Of a stretch of DNA of 64,000 nt, positions 44,221-54,361 are shown in pieces. The DNA is from Sarcophilus harrisii (lineage: Eukaryota > Chordata > Mammalia > Dasyuromorphia > Dasyuridae). The position numbers were made by a program, and so were the translations under genes. Numbering within the stretch: position 1 is the stretch's first letter; each line of letters opens with the position of its first letter. The stretch spans positions 25,457,064 to 25,521,063 of the forward strand of contig NC_045430.1 in assembly GCF_902635505.1 (NCBI RefSeq). The letters run 5' to 3'. Under the pieces are notes generated by a model. It was not told the origin of the DNA and did not search any database. It saw nothing but the letters and a program-made list of their open reading frames with translations.

Positions 44221-44334
44221 GAAATTTGTCTTCTCACTCTTTGGGACTTTAGGTGAAGGATCCTTAGATTACATTAATTAAGGACCCTTAAAAGCTCTAT
44301 ATCCATGTTTCTAAATTAGAAATGAGAGGCATCA

Positions 44335-44865
44335 TGGGAATAGTGGAAAACACTTGGACGCAGAGCCCTCAGAGACCTGGACCTGAGACTTGCCTTTAGC
44401 ATTTAATAACTAGGTAACCTCAGATATGTCATTTTACCTCTCAAGTCTTCTTGTCTTTCAAACAGTACTCAGATTGCCTCCTCTATAGGGTTGCTGGGAG
44501 AAAAGTACTTTGCCATCTTCAACTCTGTATTATGAGGCAGCTTGGTACAGTAAATATAGTGTTGGACTTGGCAAGAGATTGGTTTGGACAGTGCTTCAGA
44601 TATTTATTAGCTGTTTAAACTCTGAATTAATTACTCTCTGTGCCTCAGTTTCCTCATCTGAAATGTAAGGATCGATTTTAGAACCATAGCTTCAGAGCTG
44701 GAAAGAACCAACTTCATTTTGCTCATGAGAAAACTGAGTCCTGGAAAGTCTAAGGGATTAGGACCATTAAGAGTCAGGAGGACCACAGGGCTAGTGTTTG
44801 AGGTGTCAGATTTTCCTGCTTCTAGTTCCAGTATCCTATCCATTATTCTAAAGTGCTTCTTGCTA
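44335..44865. repeat. Two SINEs (+) and one MIR (-)
   Basis: 44335-44525: CAGAGACCTGGACCTGAGAC, AGGTAACCTCAGATATGTC. 44531-44688: TGAGGCAGCTTGGTACAGTA, CTCAGTTTCCTCATCTGAAA. 44690-44865 (-): GCTCATGAGAAAACTGAGTC, GACCACAGGGCTAGTGTTTG. Confidence 0.65.
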
Positions 44866-45304
44866 TACCATCCTACTCCTTACATCAGATGACCTCTAGG
44901 ATTCTTTTTTAAATCTATGATATGAGAAAATGTGAGTTATTATTCATTTAAAATGTTCCAATGGATCGATGAATTCATCGATGTGGACATTCCTGTCAGG
45001 GATGCAGATTGCAATTTATCCTTGACTGGCTATCCTGTCTGACTCTCCTGATGAGAGTCCTTTGAGAAGAGCATCCGTGTTCTTCCATAACTTCTCGAGA
45101 GGTTCTATTGAATGTGCTAGAAGTTCACTTAGGTTTCTTCTGCCATTTCAAAGATACTATTTGTGGTACTTTGCTAAGTGTGGAGCTGTTTATCTATTTC
45201 CTCTTATTCTATAGTCATGTGTTAATCTGACCCTTTTTGTACATACATTTTTTGGATGTGATCCTTTCCTCTAGTTCTTTGAAGTTCTTCTTTGGGAATG
45301 TATG

Positions 45305-45575
45305 TACATGCATGTATTTTTGAGCATATTTTAAAATTTAATTTTAAAAATAACAATATATTTTCTCCCACCCACCTCCCCTCTGCCTTCCTTTCCAAAG
45401 AATAAGAAAATTCTTAACAAAGATACATGGTCAAATAAAACATATTGCCCCACTGGTTATATTCCTTGGTTATATATTGGACTTCTGCCCATCAAGTCCT
45501 TCTCCATGGCCTTCTATATGATTCTCATTTTTAATTGCTTGGAGATATTATTAATATACAAAAAAAATAAATTAG
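45305..45575 (-). mobile_element. LINE-1 3' end (third type)
   Basis: CCCACCCACCTCCCCTCTGC, AAGAATAAGAAAATTCTTAA, AAGATACATGGTCAAATAAA and GCCCCACTGGTTATATTCC in antisense L1 order. Confidence 0.65.
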
Positions 45576-46124
45576 GGGTCCATTTTTAAATAACCTAACA
45601 ATTTCATCTTTATGGGTGGCTATCCATTTAATTTTTCTTCACTTCCGCAATTTATTTTGGCCAAATACTACCATTCCCTTGTTGCTAATTTCCATGGGAG
45701 TTCTTGGAAAAGCTAGCTAATGTAGGACTTTCCCAAAGATACCAGTGATTGCCTTGTGTCAATTAAGTGTGCAAGAGCCCTATGACTGGGAGCTGAAGTG
45801 TGTATCTGTGATGGTGCATTTTCCAAAAAAGGGTTTCAGAAGCCTGGAGCTATTACACAACTGTAGCAATAGTGTTTGAGGAAGTAGGTCAGCCGAGGTT
45901 GTGGCCATTTAATTACCCAGGCGAGCTCAGTCTCAGCACAGTTAACAGAACAGACTTGGGAGCTTATACTCAGGCAAAGTCATTCCAGATTTCAGGAAAA
46001 ACACCTCACTCTCCATTTCTGAAGAATATAATTACTAAGGATGTGGCCTTGGGAATTAACCGTCTGTCTCATGTAATGGGAATGAATTTTAGTCTGGGAA
46101 GCTGATTGTGAAATGTTTTGAGTT

Positions 46125-46280
46125 TTACTTAGTAGAAGGGACCCGAGAGGCCATCTAGCCCAACTCAGTCTCTGATATATCCTTTCTTCAATATGTTCTA
46201 TGGCAGGTCGTCCAGCCAGCCTCCACTTGGCTACTTCCTATGATGAAATATTTCAAGAACCTAGGCCATTTTAAATAACT
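46125..46280 (-). mobile_element. L3/CR1-like fragment
   Basis: GAGAGGCCATCTAGCCCAAC, CTTGGCTACTTCCTATGATG. Short and diverged. 45576-46124 contains nothing I can assign. Confidence 0.4.
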
Positions 46281-46284
46281 TTTT

Positions 46285-46700
46285 TGAAATCGATTTTTAT
46301 TGATGTCTTTGATTTTTTATGTTAGCCAGATTTTGCCCTGTCACCTTTACCCTCTTTCCTCCCAGAGACCCAGTCTTTCAATAAAAAAATTTTTTAAAGA
46401 AAAAGAGGAATAACAAAAAATCCTACAAAACCAACTGACATATTGAAAAAAAATTGATAATATATGGAAAATTCCACAGCCTCTCCCCCTTCCTCCCCCC
46501 TTACAAAGAAGTATGGAAATATTGTCTTAATGTCTCCTTTGGGGCCAAGTTTGTTCTTTATCATTTCTGAGCATTCAGTTTCGATTGTTTTGTGGTCATT
46601 CTTATTATCTATATTATTATAGTCACAATGTATATTGGCTTCCGGGTTCTGCTCAATGATTTTTAGCATTTCATACTTCTTTCTTATAAGGAAAAAAATC
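46285..46700 (-). mobile_element. LINE-1 3' end (second type)
   Basis: ATTTTTATTGATGTCTTTGA, CCAACTGACATATTGAAAAA, CTCCTTTGGGGCCAAGTTTG, AGTCACAATGTATATTGGCT and GGGTTCTGCTCAATG. The overlapping 114-codon minus-strand frame is this element's 3' UTR. Confidence 0.78.
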
Positions 46701-46737
46701 TCTCTTGCTGTAATTGGGGGTGATGGGAGGGACAGCA

Positions 46738-46950
46738 TAAGGAAGCTGAAGAGGCATTGGATTAAGAGAAAACACAGCTGGCCATTGTATTACCAGTGTG
46801 ATCTTGGGTAATTGAATCAATGGACCAATCAACCAAATTACTCATGATTTTATATTTATATATGTATATATAAAACATATGCATCTGTATATATGCATAT
46901 ATACTGTGAATGTATACATACATGTACATATCTATATATATATATATTAT
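46738..46950 (+). repeat. SINE fragment and TATA/CATA simple repeat
   Basis: 46738-46825 is a SINE fragment (GAAGAGGCATTGGATTAAGA, GTGTGATCTTGGGTAATTG). 46850-46950 is an interrupted TATATA/CATATA tract. Confidence 0.7.
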
Positions 46951-47077
46951 ACACATTTGTGTTTGCAATATACAAAATATTTCATAGCCTTGGCCCCCCA
47001 TTTATGCAAAGGAACAGGGAAAGATATCTTCTCTTATCTTTTCTTTGGAATCTGGCTCGTTCCTTATAATTTCCCAA

Positions 47078-47420
47078 TATCCATTTTGCAAGAACATTTC
47101 TTAAGCACCTTTGACACTTTGGGACATACAAAGACAAAAAGATTGAAACAAATCCTGCCCTCTGGAGAGCTTATATAGTATTTGGTGATTAGGGGGAGAT
47201 GGCATAAGTATACAACACAATATATCCATACATATACACACACACACACGCCAATTCAAGGTAATTTGTTGGAGGATGATATGATTCTTTGGGGAAGGGG
47301 GGGAATCTCATGTAGAAGATGAGAAAGAATTTAGGGTACTTGAAAGAATTTAGGGATTTCAAAAAGAGTGAAGTGAAGGTGGAACTGATGTGGAAAGTGA
47401 AATATGGTTCAAAGTATGGG
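47078..47420 (+). repeat. Repeat family X, partial copy
   Basis: GAACATTTCTTAAGCACCTT, GCCCTCTGGAGAGCTTATAT, AAAGTATGGGGAACAGCTAG. It includes a short CA run at about 47237-47249 and a local duplication, GATATGGAATCTTGG repeated in tandem at about 47455-47485. Confidence 0.5.
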
Positions 47421-47577
47421 GAACAGCTAGGGTAAAAAAAAGTACAGAGATGGGATATGGAATCTTGGGATATGGAATCTTGGGTATGAGGATAAGTAAA
47501 AAGGCTAAACAATAGAGTGTGCAAAGAGCATGATAAAACTGGAAAGACATAGGGTCATGAAAAGCCAGACATAACTG

Positions 47578-47715
47578 AATAATGACCGCAATGTCCTTAA
47601 ACCCAGATTGCCTCAGTTTCCTCATCTGTAAAATGAGCTGGAGAAGGAAATGGTAAAATGCTCCAATATCTCTGGTCATAAGGAGTCTGGTATAAGTGAA
47701 ATGATTGAACAACAG
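47578..47715 (+). mobile_element. Marsupial tRNA-SINE, 3' half
   Basis: AACCCAGATTGCCTCAGTTT, TGTAAAATGAGCTGGAGAAG, CTCTGGTCATAAGGAGTCTG and tail GATTGAACAACAGAAG. Confidence 0.85.
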
Positions 47716-47849
47716 AAGTTGGGATCAGGTTGTGAAAAAGATGAAAAACAAACAGGAGGAGTAGGTTTTGATCTTTCTTGGTTTTACTTTTCTTGCTTAC
47801 AAAATGAGAGAATTGAGTGCAATGACCCATATGGTTCCTTCTGGTTCTG

Positions 47850-48325
47850 ACTTCATGAAGCAGCTATTTGGCAAAGTGGATGGAGTGTTGGATTCGGGAA
47901 GATATTTTTGAATACTTATACCTCAGGTATTCCATGTGTGATTCAGGGCAAGTCCCTTCTTCTTTTTCAACTTCTCTTTCTTCATCTATAAAATGAAAGC
48001 AACAGAAATATCTACCTCAGAGGGTAGATAAAATAACATGTAAAAAGTGCTCTGTAAGAGTGATTGTTAGCTTATTATTATTCCAGCTATGATGAGGGCC
48101 AGCCTTGAATACAGGACTTGCATCTAATACATCCTGGTTGTGTGACCCCGGGCAGATCACTGAAACTCCCAGTGCTCCCAAGCCACTCACCAGGTCTGTA
48201 TAAATTGCAGAGAAAGTGCAGACTCACATTGGTAGAGAGAATTCCTCACCTCGAAGTTTCCCACAGCAAGGAAATCACAGATCTAATCATTTTATCCTTT
48301 TCCTACCTGGATTGTAATTCTTCTT
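47850..48325 (+). mobile_element. Two SINE copies in tandem
   Basis: 47850-48078: GAAGCAGCTATTTGGCAAAG, ATTCAGGGCAAGTCCCTTCT, AGATAAAATAACATGTAAAA. 48080-48325: GGTTGTGTGACCCCGGGCAG and the 3' module ACTCACATTGGTAGAGAGAA, GGAAATCACAGATCTAATC. Confidence 0.75.
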
Positions 48326-48394
48326 CCTCCCCAATTTCTAACCCCAGGTGCAATACTGAATCAATATAATGTTCTAGGAACTAGTTCTTTGAAT

Positions 48395-48665
48395 ATCTGA
48401 AGACCACTTTCATGTCCTCCCTAAGGCTTTTTCTTTCTTTCTCTCAAGGTTACACATCTCTGTTTTCTCAAATTGTTTTTTTATGTGATAGAGTTGCTAC
48501 ACCTTTCATCATGCTAGGCAATTTTCTCTGGACGTGCTGCCCTTCGAATGTGTTGTCCAGAACTCTCCCAAATTCTTGTGACAACCTTTGGCCTGTGTTG
48601 GGACATCCTTGGTCTGAATACTTTTGTCCTACTAAATATGCTCAAATCTCTTCAATATTTATGAA
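48395..48665 (-). mobile_element. L3/CR1-like LINE fragment
   Basis: CACTTTCATGTCCTCCCTAA, TTTTCTCTGGACGTGCTGCC and TGTTGTCCAGAACTCTCCCA are in antisense CR1 order. Confidence 0.65.
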
Positions 48666-48699
48666 ATATTCATTCCACCCCAATTCTCATACAATTATA

Positions 48700-48755
48700 G
48701 TATATATATAAATATATAATATATAATAATATATATATAATATATATGTATATTT
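48700..48755 (+). repeat. (TA)n-rich tract
   Basis: TATATATAAATATATAATAT type sequence. 48756-49149 shows no assignable feature. Confidence 0.85.
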
Positions 48756-49149
48756 ACCTCTGTCAATTGTCTATTGACATCCATTAATTCTTTACCATCC
48801 ACTCCTTTGTCAGTGCTCTATAAATTGCCTTTTATCTCCAACTATCTAATGACCCCTGGAAATGAAAGTACATTTTTACCTCCCCCTTAATGGATGTCTC
48901 CAAGCAGAGGATGGACACCTGTGGAGTGTAGGGCTTTCTTCCCTAGTACAGGTTGGACCTGATAGCTACAGAGATTCCTCCCAACTCTTAATTTTGTACT
49001 CTTGTGAAAGATTACCAATGAACCCCTAATTTCTACACTCAACAGCCTTGTAGTTCCTGACCTCTCTACAGCTCCTCCTTCTTTCAGCATACTCTTCCTC
49101 ACTCATGAAATTCCTGGGGTTCCTTGTTGCTTCTTTGACCAAACATATT

Positions 49150-49575
49150 GCTAAACTTTTTGGTGTTTAAAATTGATGGAAACCAAGTCCTAACCCACTT
49201 TGTCATAAGTTATTCCCCTCAAGAACTCCAATTCAACCAAATTATTTCTTATCCCTTCTACTCCAAGTCCTATTTCTGTACTTTTGTCACCAGCTATTTC
49301 TTATGGCCAGAATGCGCCCTCTTTTCATCTCTGCCTCTTGAAATCCTCTGGTTTCCTTCAGAATTTATAATCTTTGAAGTAAGGTCTTTCATATTTCTTC
49401 AGTGGCTTTCCCTTTCCATTTTTTAATCTAGTCTGCATATACCTGTATATGTAATGTTGTGGTCTTGCATTAGAATATAAGCTCTTTGAAGGCAGCTGGT
49501 GTTTCACTTTTGTCCTTGTCTCCCTGGTACTCTATAAGCTATCACATTAAATTCTTATTGACTGATGATTCAGAT
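49150..49575 (+). mobile_element. L2-like LINE 3' tail
   Basis: ATGGCCAGAATGCGCCCTCT, CTTGAAATCCTCTGGTTTCC, GAATATAAGCTCTTTGAAGG, ACATTAAATTCTTATTGACT. 49576-49980 has no clear feature except a weak SINE core near 49905-49990. Confidence 0.65.
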
Positions 49576-49997
49576 AATAACGCTTTCTTGGTTCATCTCC
49601 TATGTTTGTAATCAGTCTTTCTCTTTCTCCTTTGCTTTTTGCTCACCTTTTCCTGACCCTTTGGTGCCTAAGGTTCTGTCATTGGTCCTTTTCTCTGTCT
49701 ACTTTCTTGTCCATGGCTACCCCATTCTTCCCATAATTGCAGCTATCATTTCTGTCCAGAAGATTCCTACTCTGTATTTCTAGTTTCAAATTCTCCTAGC
49801 TCTAGATCTGAATCTTTAGTTTCATATAAAACATTGTGATATAGATTCTTAATGGTGCCTCATGCTTGGTATATCCCATACTTACCCAAGGGAAAAAAAC
49901 ACTGGCTTGAGAATCAGAAGAGCCTGGGTATAAAACTTGATGTTGCCATCAACTAGCTTAGCATAGTGGAAAGAGCATGTTGTTAGTCCTTTATTCT

Positions 49998-50257
49998 TTT
50001 TTTTTTTTAAATCATCTTCTTTATCTCTTGGGAGGAGTTGTCTACATCAGTAGTCAATGACTTCTGATCCTTCCAGATGACTGCAGTTCAAACAGGAATG
50101 GGACCTTTCTTCAGTTGGACTCGATGGTGATGATGGACTTGCTGAGAAGAACAGCTTCTAAATTGTCAAGGCAACTGAATGAAAAATGCTTATTGTGATG
50201 AAAGCTCATGGTGACCGAATATAGTCAAAGGAGAATCCAGTGCCACATAAGCAATAG
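49998..50257 (-). mobile_element. Unidentified retroposed sequence with poly(A) tail
   Basis: Begins with a T run (minus-strand A tail) and is bounded by TTAGTCCTTTATTCTT (49979-49994, edge uncertain by a few bases) and TTAGTCCTTCATTCTT (50258-50273), a 16-bp direct repeat with one difference. The body (AGTCAATGACTTCTGATCCT, GACTCGATGGTGATGATGG) matches no RNA or gene I recognise. Confidence 0.6.
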
Positions 50258-50273
50258 TTAGTCCTTCATTCTT

Positions 50274-50421
50274 CTTTTTTTTCCCTGAGGCAATTGGGGT
50301 TAAGTGATTTACTCCAGTTCATACTGCTAGAAAGTCTTTAGTGTCTGAGGTCAGATTTGAACTCAGATTCTCCTGGCTTTAGGGCCAGTTCTCTATCCAC
50401 TGAACCACTCAGCTGCCCCTT
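50274..50421 (-). mobile_element. Marsupial tRNA-SINE at the same target
   Basis: CTTTTTTTTCCCTGAGGCAA, GGGGTTAAGTGATTTACTCC, GATTTGAACTCAGATTCTCC, CACTCAGCTGCCCC. Flanked by a perfect 13-bp duplication GTCCTTCATTCTT at 50261-50273 and 50422-50434. Confidence 0.93.
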
Positions 50422-50769
50422 GTCCTTCATTCTTATAAAAGACCATTGACATTAGGAAAGTGATACATTACAAGTGAATTGGATCTAAGACCACCAAGAT
50501 TGTACAGTCCTCAGTCTCACTTTCTTCTGCCATGGACTCATAGGAGTCCAATGGCAAGATATAGGTCAGGATGACTGGTGATGGCCCCAGAGGCAATGAG
50601 AGACCTTGGCTTTTTTAAGCTGAGGTCTTTTCCAGATCTTACTTTCTCTAAGGCAACACCCATTCAGTGCTTAAGGGTAAGTAAAAATGGAAGCCAAAGA
50701 TGAACTAATTTGCCTTCACTAAGGAATCAACCTGGGCAGGGAAGGACCCTCAGCTTTAGAGCAATGTAG

Positions 50770-50985
50770 AGCCAACATCTAGAAGACCGATATTCACATC
50801 CTTTCTCACATGTACCCTTGTTTTTGAACCCTAAGCAAGTCACTTCCTCTCTTTTCAGCCTTGGTTTACTTGTCTATAAAAGTGGGACAATAATATCTCC
50901 AACACTTATTTGAGATGGATGTTATGATACTCAAATGAGATAATGTGTGTAAAGTGCCTTGAAAATCTTAAGTGTTTAATAAATG
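50770..50985 (+). mobile_element. SINE
   Basis: CTAGAAGACCGATATTCACA, GAACCCTAAGCAAGTCACTT, CTTGTCTATAAAAGTGGGAC and AAGTGCCTTGAAAATCTTAA in order. Confidence 0.65.
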
Positions 50986-51039
50986 TGGGTTGTTATTTAA
51001 AGATTCTTGGGAGAGTAATTTAACTCCTCTGATGGGTGT

Positions 51040-52065
51040 CAGTTTCCTCATCTATCATTTCTTCCTTTGGATCCTATTTCTCCTTTCTGAATTCCTTACT
51101 TCCTGTCAGAAACATCCTCTTTTCCACATTTCCCATGTTCATAACCTTGAACATATCTTAGACTTGTCCAGCTTTCTAGCCCCTCATCTCTGTTTAGTTG
51201 ACAAGTTGCATTGGATGTAATCCCTCTGGAGTTTTCGTATCCTTTGCCAGCCTTTTAGTCACACAGCTGCCACCTTAATTCAGGCACTCACCTGTACTAT
51301 TACAATAACCTACTACCTGTCTTCTCGTCCAGTTAAACAGGCTTTTTTATTGTTTCTCACACAACATGCTCTACTTACTAACTCTGTGTCTTTACCTAGG
51401 CTATGCTCCATTCCTAGAATGCATTTCCTCCTTGCTTCTACCTCCCCAAAATCACTAGTCTCTTTTAAGATTGCGTTTGAGCAAAGGGGTGCACTGGTAA
51501 AATATTTAACAACCAGCTCTTGAGATGGTGGTGGCGGTGTGAAGAATATACACAGGACATAATTTTAAGATTAATATGCATGGGGGAGCTAGATGGTGCA
51601 GTGGATAGAGTAACCAACTTCAAGTTAGGAGAACCTGAGTTAACATCCTGCCTCTGACACTTAATATTTACTAATTACACTTATCCCCAATTACTTTGCA
51701 AAAACAGCTTAATAGGCTTTATTAACTCTTTCTCCAAAGCTTTTTTAAGTCTAAACAAAATAATAATCTATTCCTAATTATTAATTGATTAATAATTAAT
51801 CCTTAAGTCTTAATCAAGTGTTTGCTATTTCCGAGGTGTAAATGCTCACACAGGCTCCAGCCCACCTTTGACAAGCATAGCCTTTGGCAGGAAACCTTTC
51901 TTAACTCTTAGAGCTCTAGTGTCTTCCAAAATTACCTTGTATTTATTTCATATGTTATTATGTATGTAAATCTTGTCTCCCTCAATTGAATTTATATATT
52001 CCTGGAAGGCAAGGACTATACCACTTTTGTCACACAGGGCTTAGCACATTATAGGTACAAGGTAG
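51040..52065 (+). mobile_element. L2-like LINE with an insertion
   Basis: 51040-51480: CCTAGGCTATGCTCCATTCC, TAGAATGCATTTCCTCCTTG. 51840-52065: GCAGGAAACCTTTCTTAACT, TCCTGGAAGGCAAGGACTAT, GGGCTTAGCACATTATAGGT. Between them 51481-51839 is foreign: GGGGTGCACTGGTAAAATAT (unassigned, seen in other mammals as an old repeat), a SINE at 51588, and AT-rich DNA. Confidence 0.65.
51588..51710 (+). mobile_element. Marsupial tRNA-SINE
   Basis: GGGGAGCTAGATGGTGCAGT, GGATAGAGTAACCAACTTCA and CTGCCTCTGACACTTAATAT; degraded 3' part. Confidence 0.88.
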
Positions 52066-52340
52066 CATAGTGAGTAGTGAGTCAGGGTAGCATATGGCAG
52101 GTACAAAGTGGACAGAGACCCAGGTTTGAGATCAAGAAGAGTTGCATTGTAATCCAGCCTAAGATTCTTACTGTTGTGTGAACCAGGGAGAGTCACACAA
52201 CTTGTTTGCCTCAGTTTTCCCATCTATAAAATGAGGATGATAATAGCACCTGTCTTCCCGAGTTATTGTGAGGATCAAATGAGATAGTAAAGTACTTTGT
52301 AAACTTTAAAGCATTATGTAAACGCTAAATATTATTATTA
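52063..52340 (+). mobile_element. tRNA/MIR-type SINE
   Basis: GACCCAGGTTTGAGATCAAG, GTGAACCAGGGAGAGTCACA, GTTATTGTGAGGATCAAATG, AAGCATTATGTAAACGCTAA and an ATT repeat at the end. Confidence 0.8.
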
Positions 52341-53382
52341 TTTACTGCCTTCCTGGATTACTGCACTGTAGCCTTCCAACATTTTTTTCTGCCTCGACTC
52401 CCCTCTCTTTCTAATTTATCCTTCAAATGAAACCTGACTTCAAAGACATTATGTTCTGGGGGAAGGAAAAAGGTAGCAAATACAACACACACACACAGAA
52501 ATTAGCAAAAATGAACCAATCTGAGGAGGGAATGAAAGTGTTAGTCCTTGAAGGGAGGGTGGTAGTCAGGGAAAGCCACAGAAGAAGCAAGTGTTTGAAT
52601 ATAATCCTTTAGGAAAGATATTAATCCTTGTTTTAAAATAATTTAAAAAATTTAGTCTCAAAATAATTAACTTATTTTGGAATTTATTTAGTATTTTATT
52701 TTTTCCCCAGTTACAAGCAAAAACAGTTTTAAACATTCATTTTTAAAAGTTTGAGCCCCAAATTCTCTGGCTTCTTGCCTTGCCACCCTCCCTATTGGGA
52801 AAGCAAGCAATTGGACATAGGTGTAGTCATGCAAAACATATTAGTCATGTTGTGAAGGAAAACAGATTTAAAAAAAACTCAGGAAAAGTAAAGTATAAAA
52901 TTATGCTACAATCTGTATTCAGACACAATAAGTTCTTTCTCTGGGGATGTATAACTTTTTTTTATCATAAGTCCTTCAGAGTTATCTTGGTTCATTGTAT
53001 GGCTGAGAATAGCTAAGACTCTTATAGCTGATCATCTTGCAATCTTATTGTCACTTTGTACACAGAATATTTCGTTTTTCAACAGTTCATGTAAGTGTTT
53101 TCAGGTTTTTCTGAGAAAATTCTGTTAATCATTTCTTGTAGCATAATAGTTTTCCATCAAATCACAGAGCACAATTTACTCAGCTATTCCCCAACTGATG
53201 GGCATCCCCTTAATTTATAATTCTTTGCTACCAGAAAAGAGCTGGTCTAAATATTTTTGTACATATAGATCCTTTTCCTTTTTTATCTCTTTTGGGATAT
53301 AGACCTAAAAGTGGTATTACTAGGGTTTATGTATTTATTCATAGCTTTATAGCCTTTTGGGCATAGTTCTCCAATTGCTCTA

Positions 53383-53440
53383 TGTGGGGCAGCTAGATGA
53401 CACAGTTGATAGGAAACCAGCTCTGGATTCAGGATGACCA
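53383..53440 (+). mobile_element. SINE head inserted in the LINE-1
   Basis: TGTGGGGCAGCTAGATGACA through GATTCAGGATGACC is only the tRNA-like head of the marsupial SINE, with no tail. It is flanked by the perfect 10-bp duplication AATTGCTCTA (53373-53382 and 53441-53450). Confidence 0.88.
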
Positions 53441-53625
53441 AATTGCTCTAGAGAGTGACTAATTTGGTTCACAACTCCACCAACAATGCATTAATATCTC
53501 ATTTTCCCCACATTCTCTCCAACATTTGTCATTTTCATTTTTTGTCCTATTATACAATCTAATGGATATGAGGTACTTACCTTGGAATTGTTTTAATTTG
53601 CATTTCTACAGTCAATAATGAGTTA

Positions 53626-54361
53626 AAGGGGGAGTGGAGCCAAGATGACAGAGGGTAGACAGGATTTGCCCTGAACTCTTGCTGGCTTCCCTCAGAATCA
53701 GTATCAGGTTAAATATCTGAATGTATTTTGGAGTGACAGAACCCACAAATATTTGGATGTAACAAATTTCCATGAGAAAATATCTTGGAAGGACTTCAGG
53801 AAAGGTCTGTCTCAATTGAGTGGGGTGGGGGGACACAGCCCAGTAGAGGGACAGTGCAGGGTGGATCATACTGAGAGGCCCCACGTGGATAATCTAGTAG
53901 AAGGCTCTTAGTCAAAATACAGCAGTTCTGGCTGTTCTGTCCTGGTTCGGAATCAACAGATTAACTGTGAGACCTTCAACATAACTACAGAAAGCAAATA
54001 GCCCCTGAATCCTAGCATAACAAGTGGGACTTAAAATCCTAATTGATCTCAGGACAATTTCCCCTTTGCCTTAGGAGCAGACCTCAACAAAATTCAAAAT
54101 GCAATTCAAAATTGAGCAAAAAAAGCAAAGAAGAGCTCTGACCATAGATAACTATTATGGCAATGGAAGAAGAACAGACCTTAAATCCTGAGAATACAAA
54201 AGCAAATCACCTCCAAAAGAAGCCTCAAAGGGTGATATGAGTTGCTCTACAACTCAAAAGGCTTGGAAGAATTAAAAAAGAATCTTAAAAGAGAGTAAGA
54301 AGAAAAATGGGAAAGGGAATGAGAGCTTTGGAAAAGGAAAATGAGAGCAAAGGAAAAGGAG
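53626..54361 (+). mobile_element. LINE-1 5' end (5' UTR and start of ORF1) as a separate insertion
   Basis: Starts AAGGGGGAGTGGAGCCAAGA, the marsupial L1 5' UTR beginning. It continues with GACAGAACCCACAAATATTT and CTGACCATAGATAACTATTA, and ends in A/G-rich ORF1 sequence (GGAAAAGGAAAATGAGAGCA). It lies opposite in orientation to its host L1 and is flanked by the perfect 8-bp duplication ATGAGTTA at 53618-53625 and 54362-54369. It contains no 3' UTR. Confidence 0.88.
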
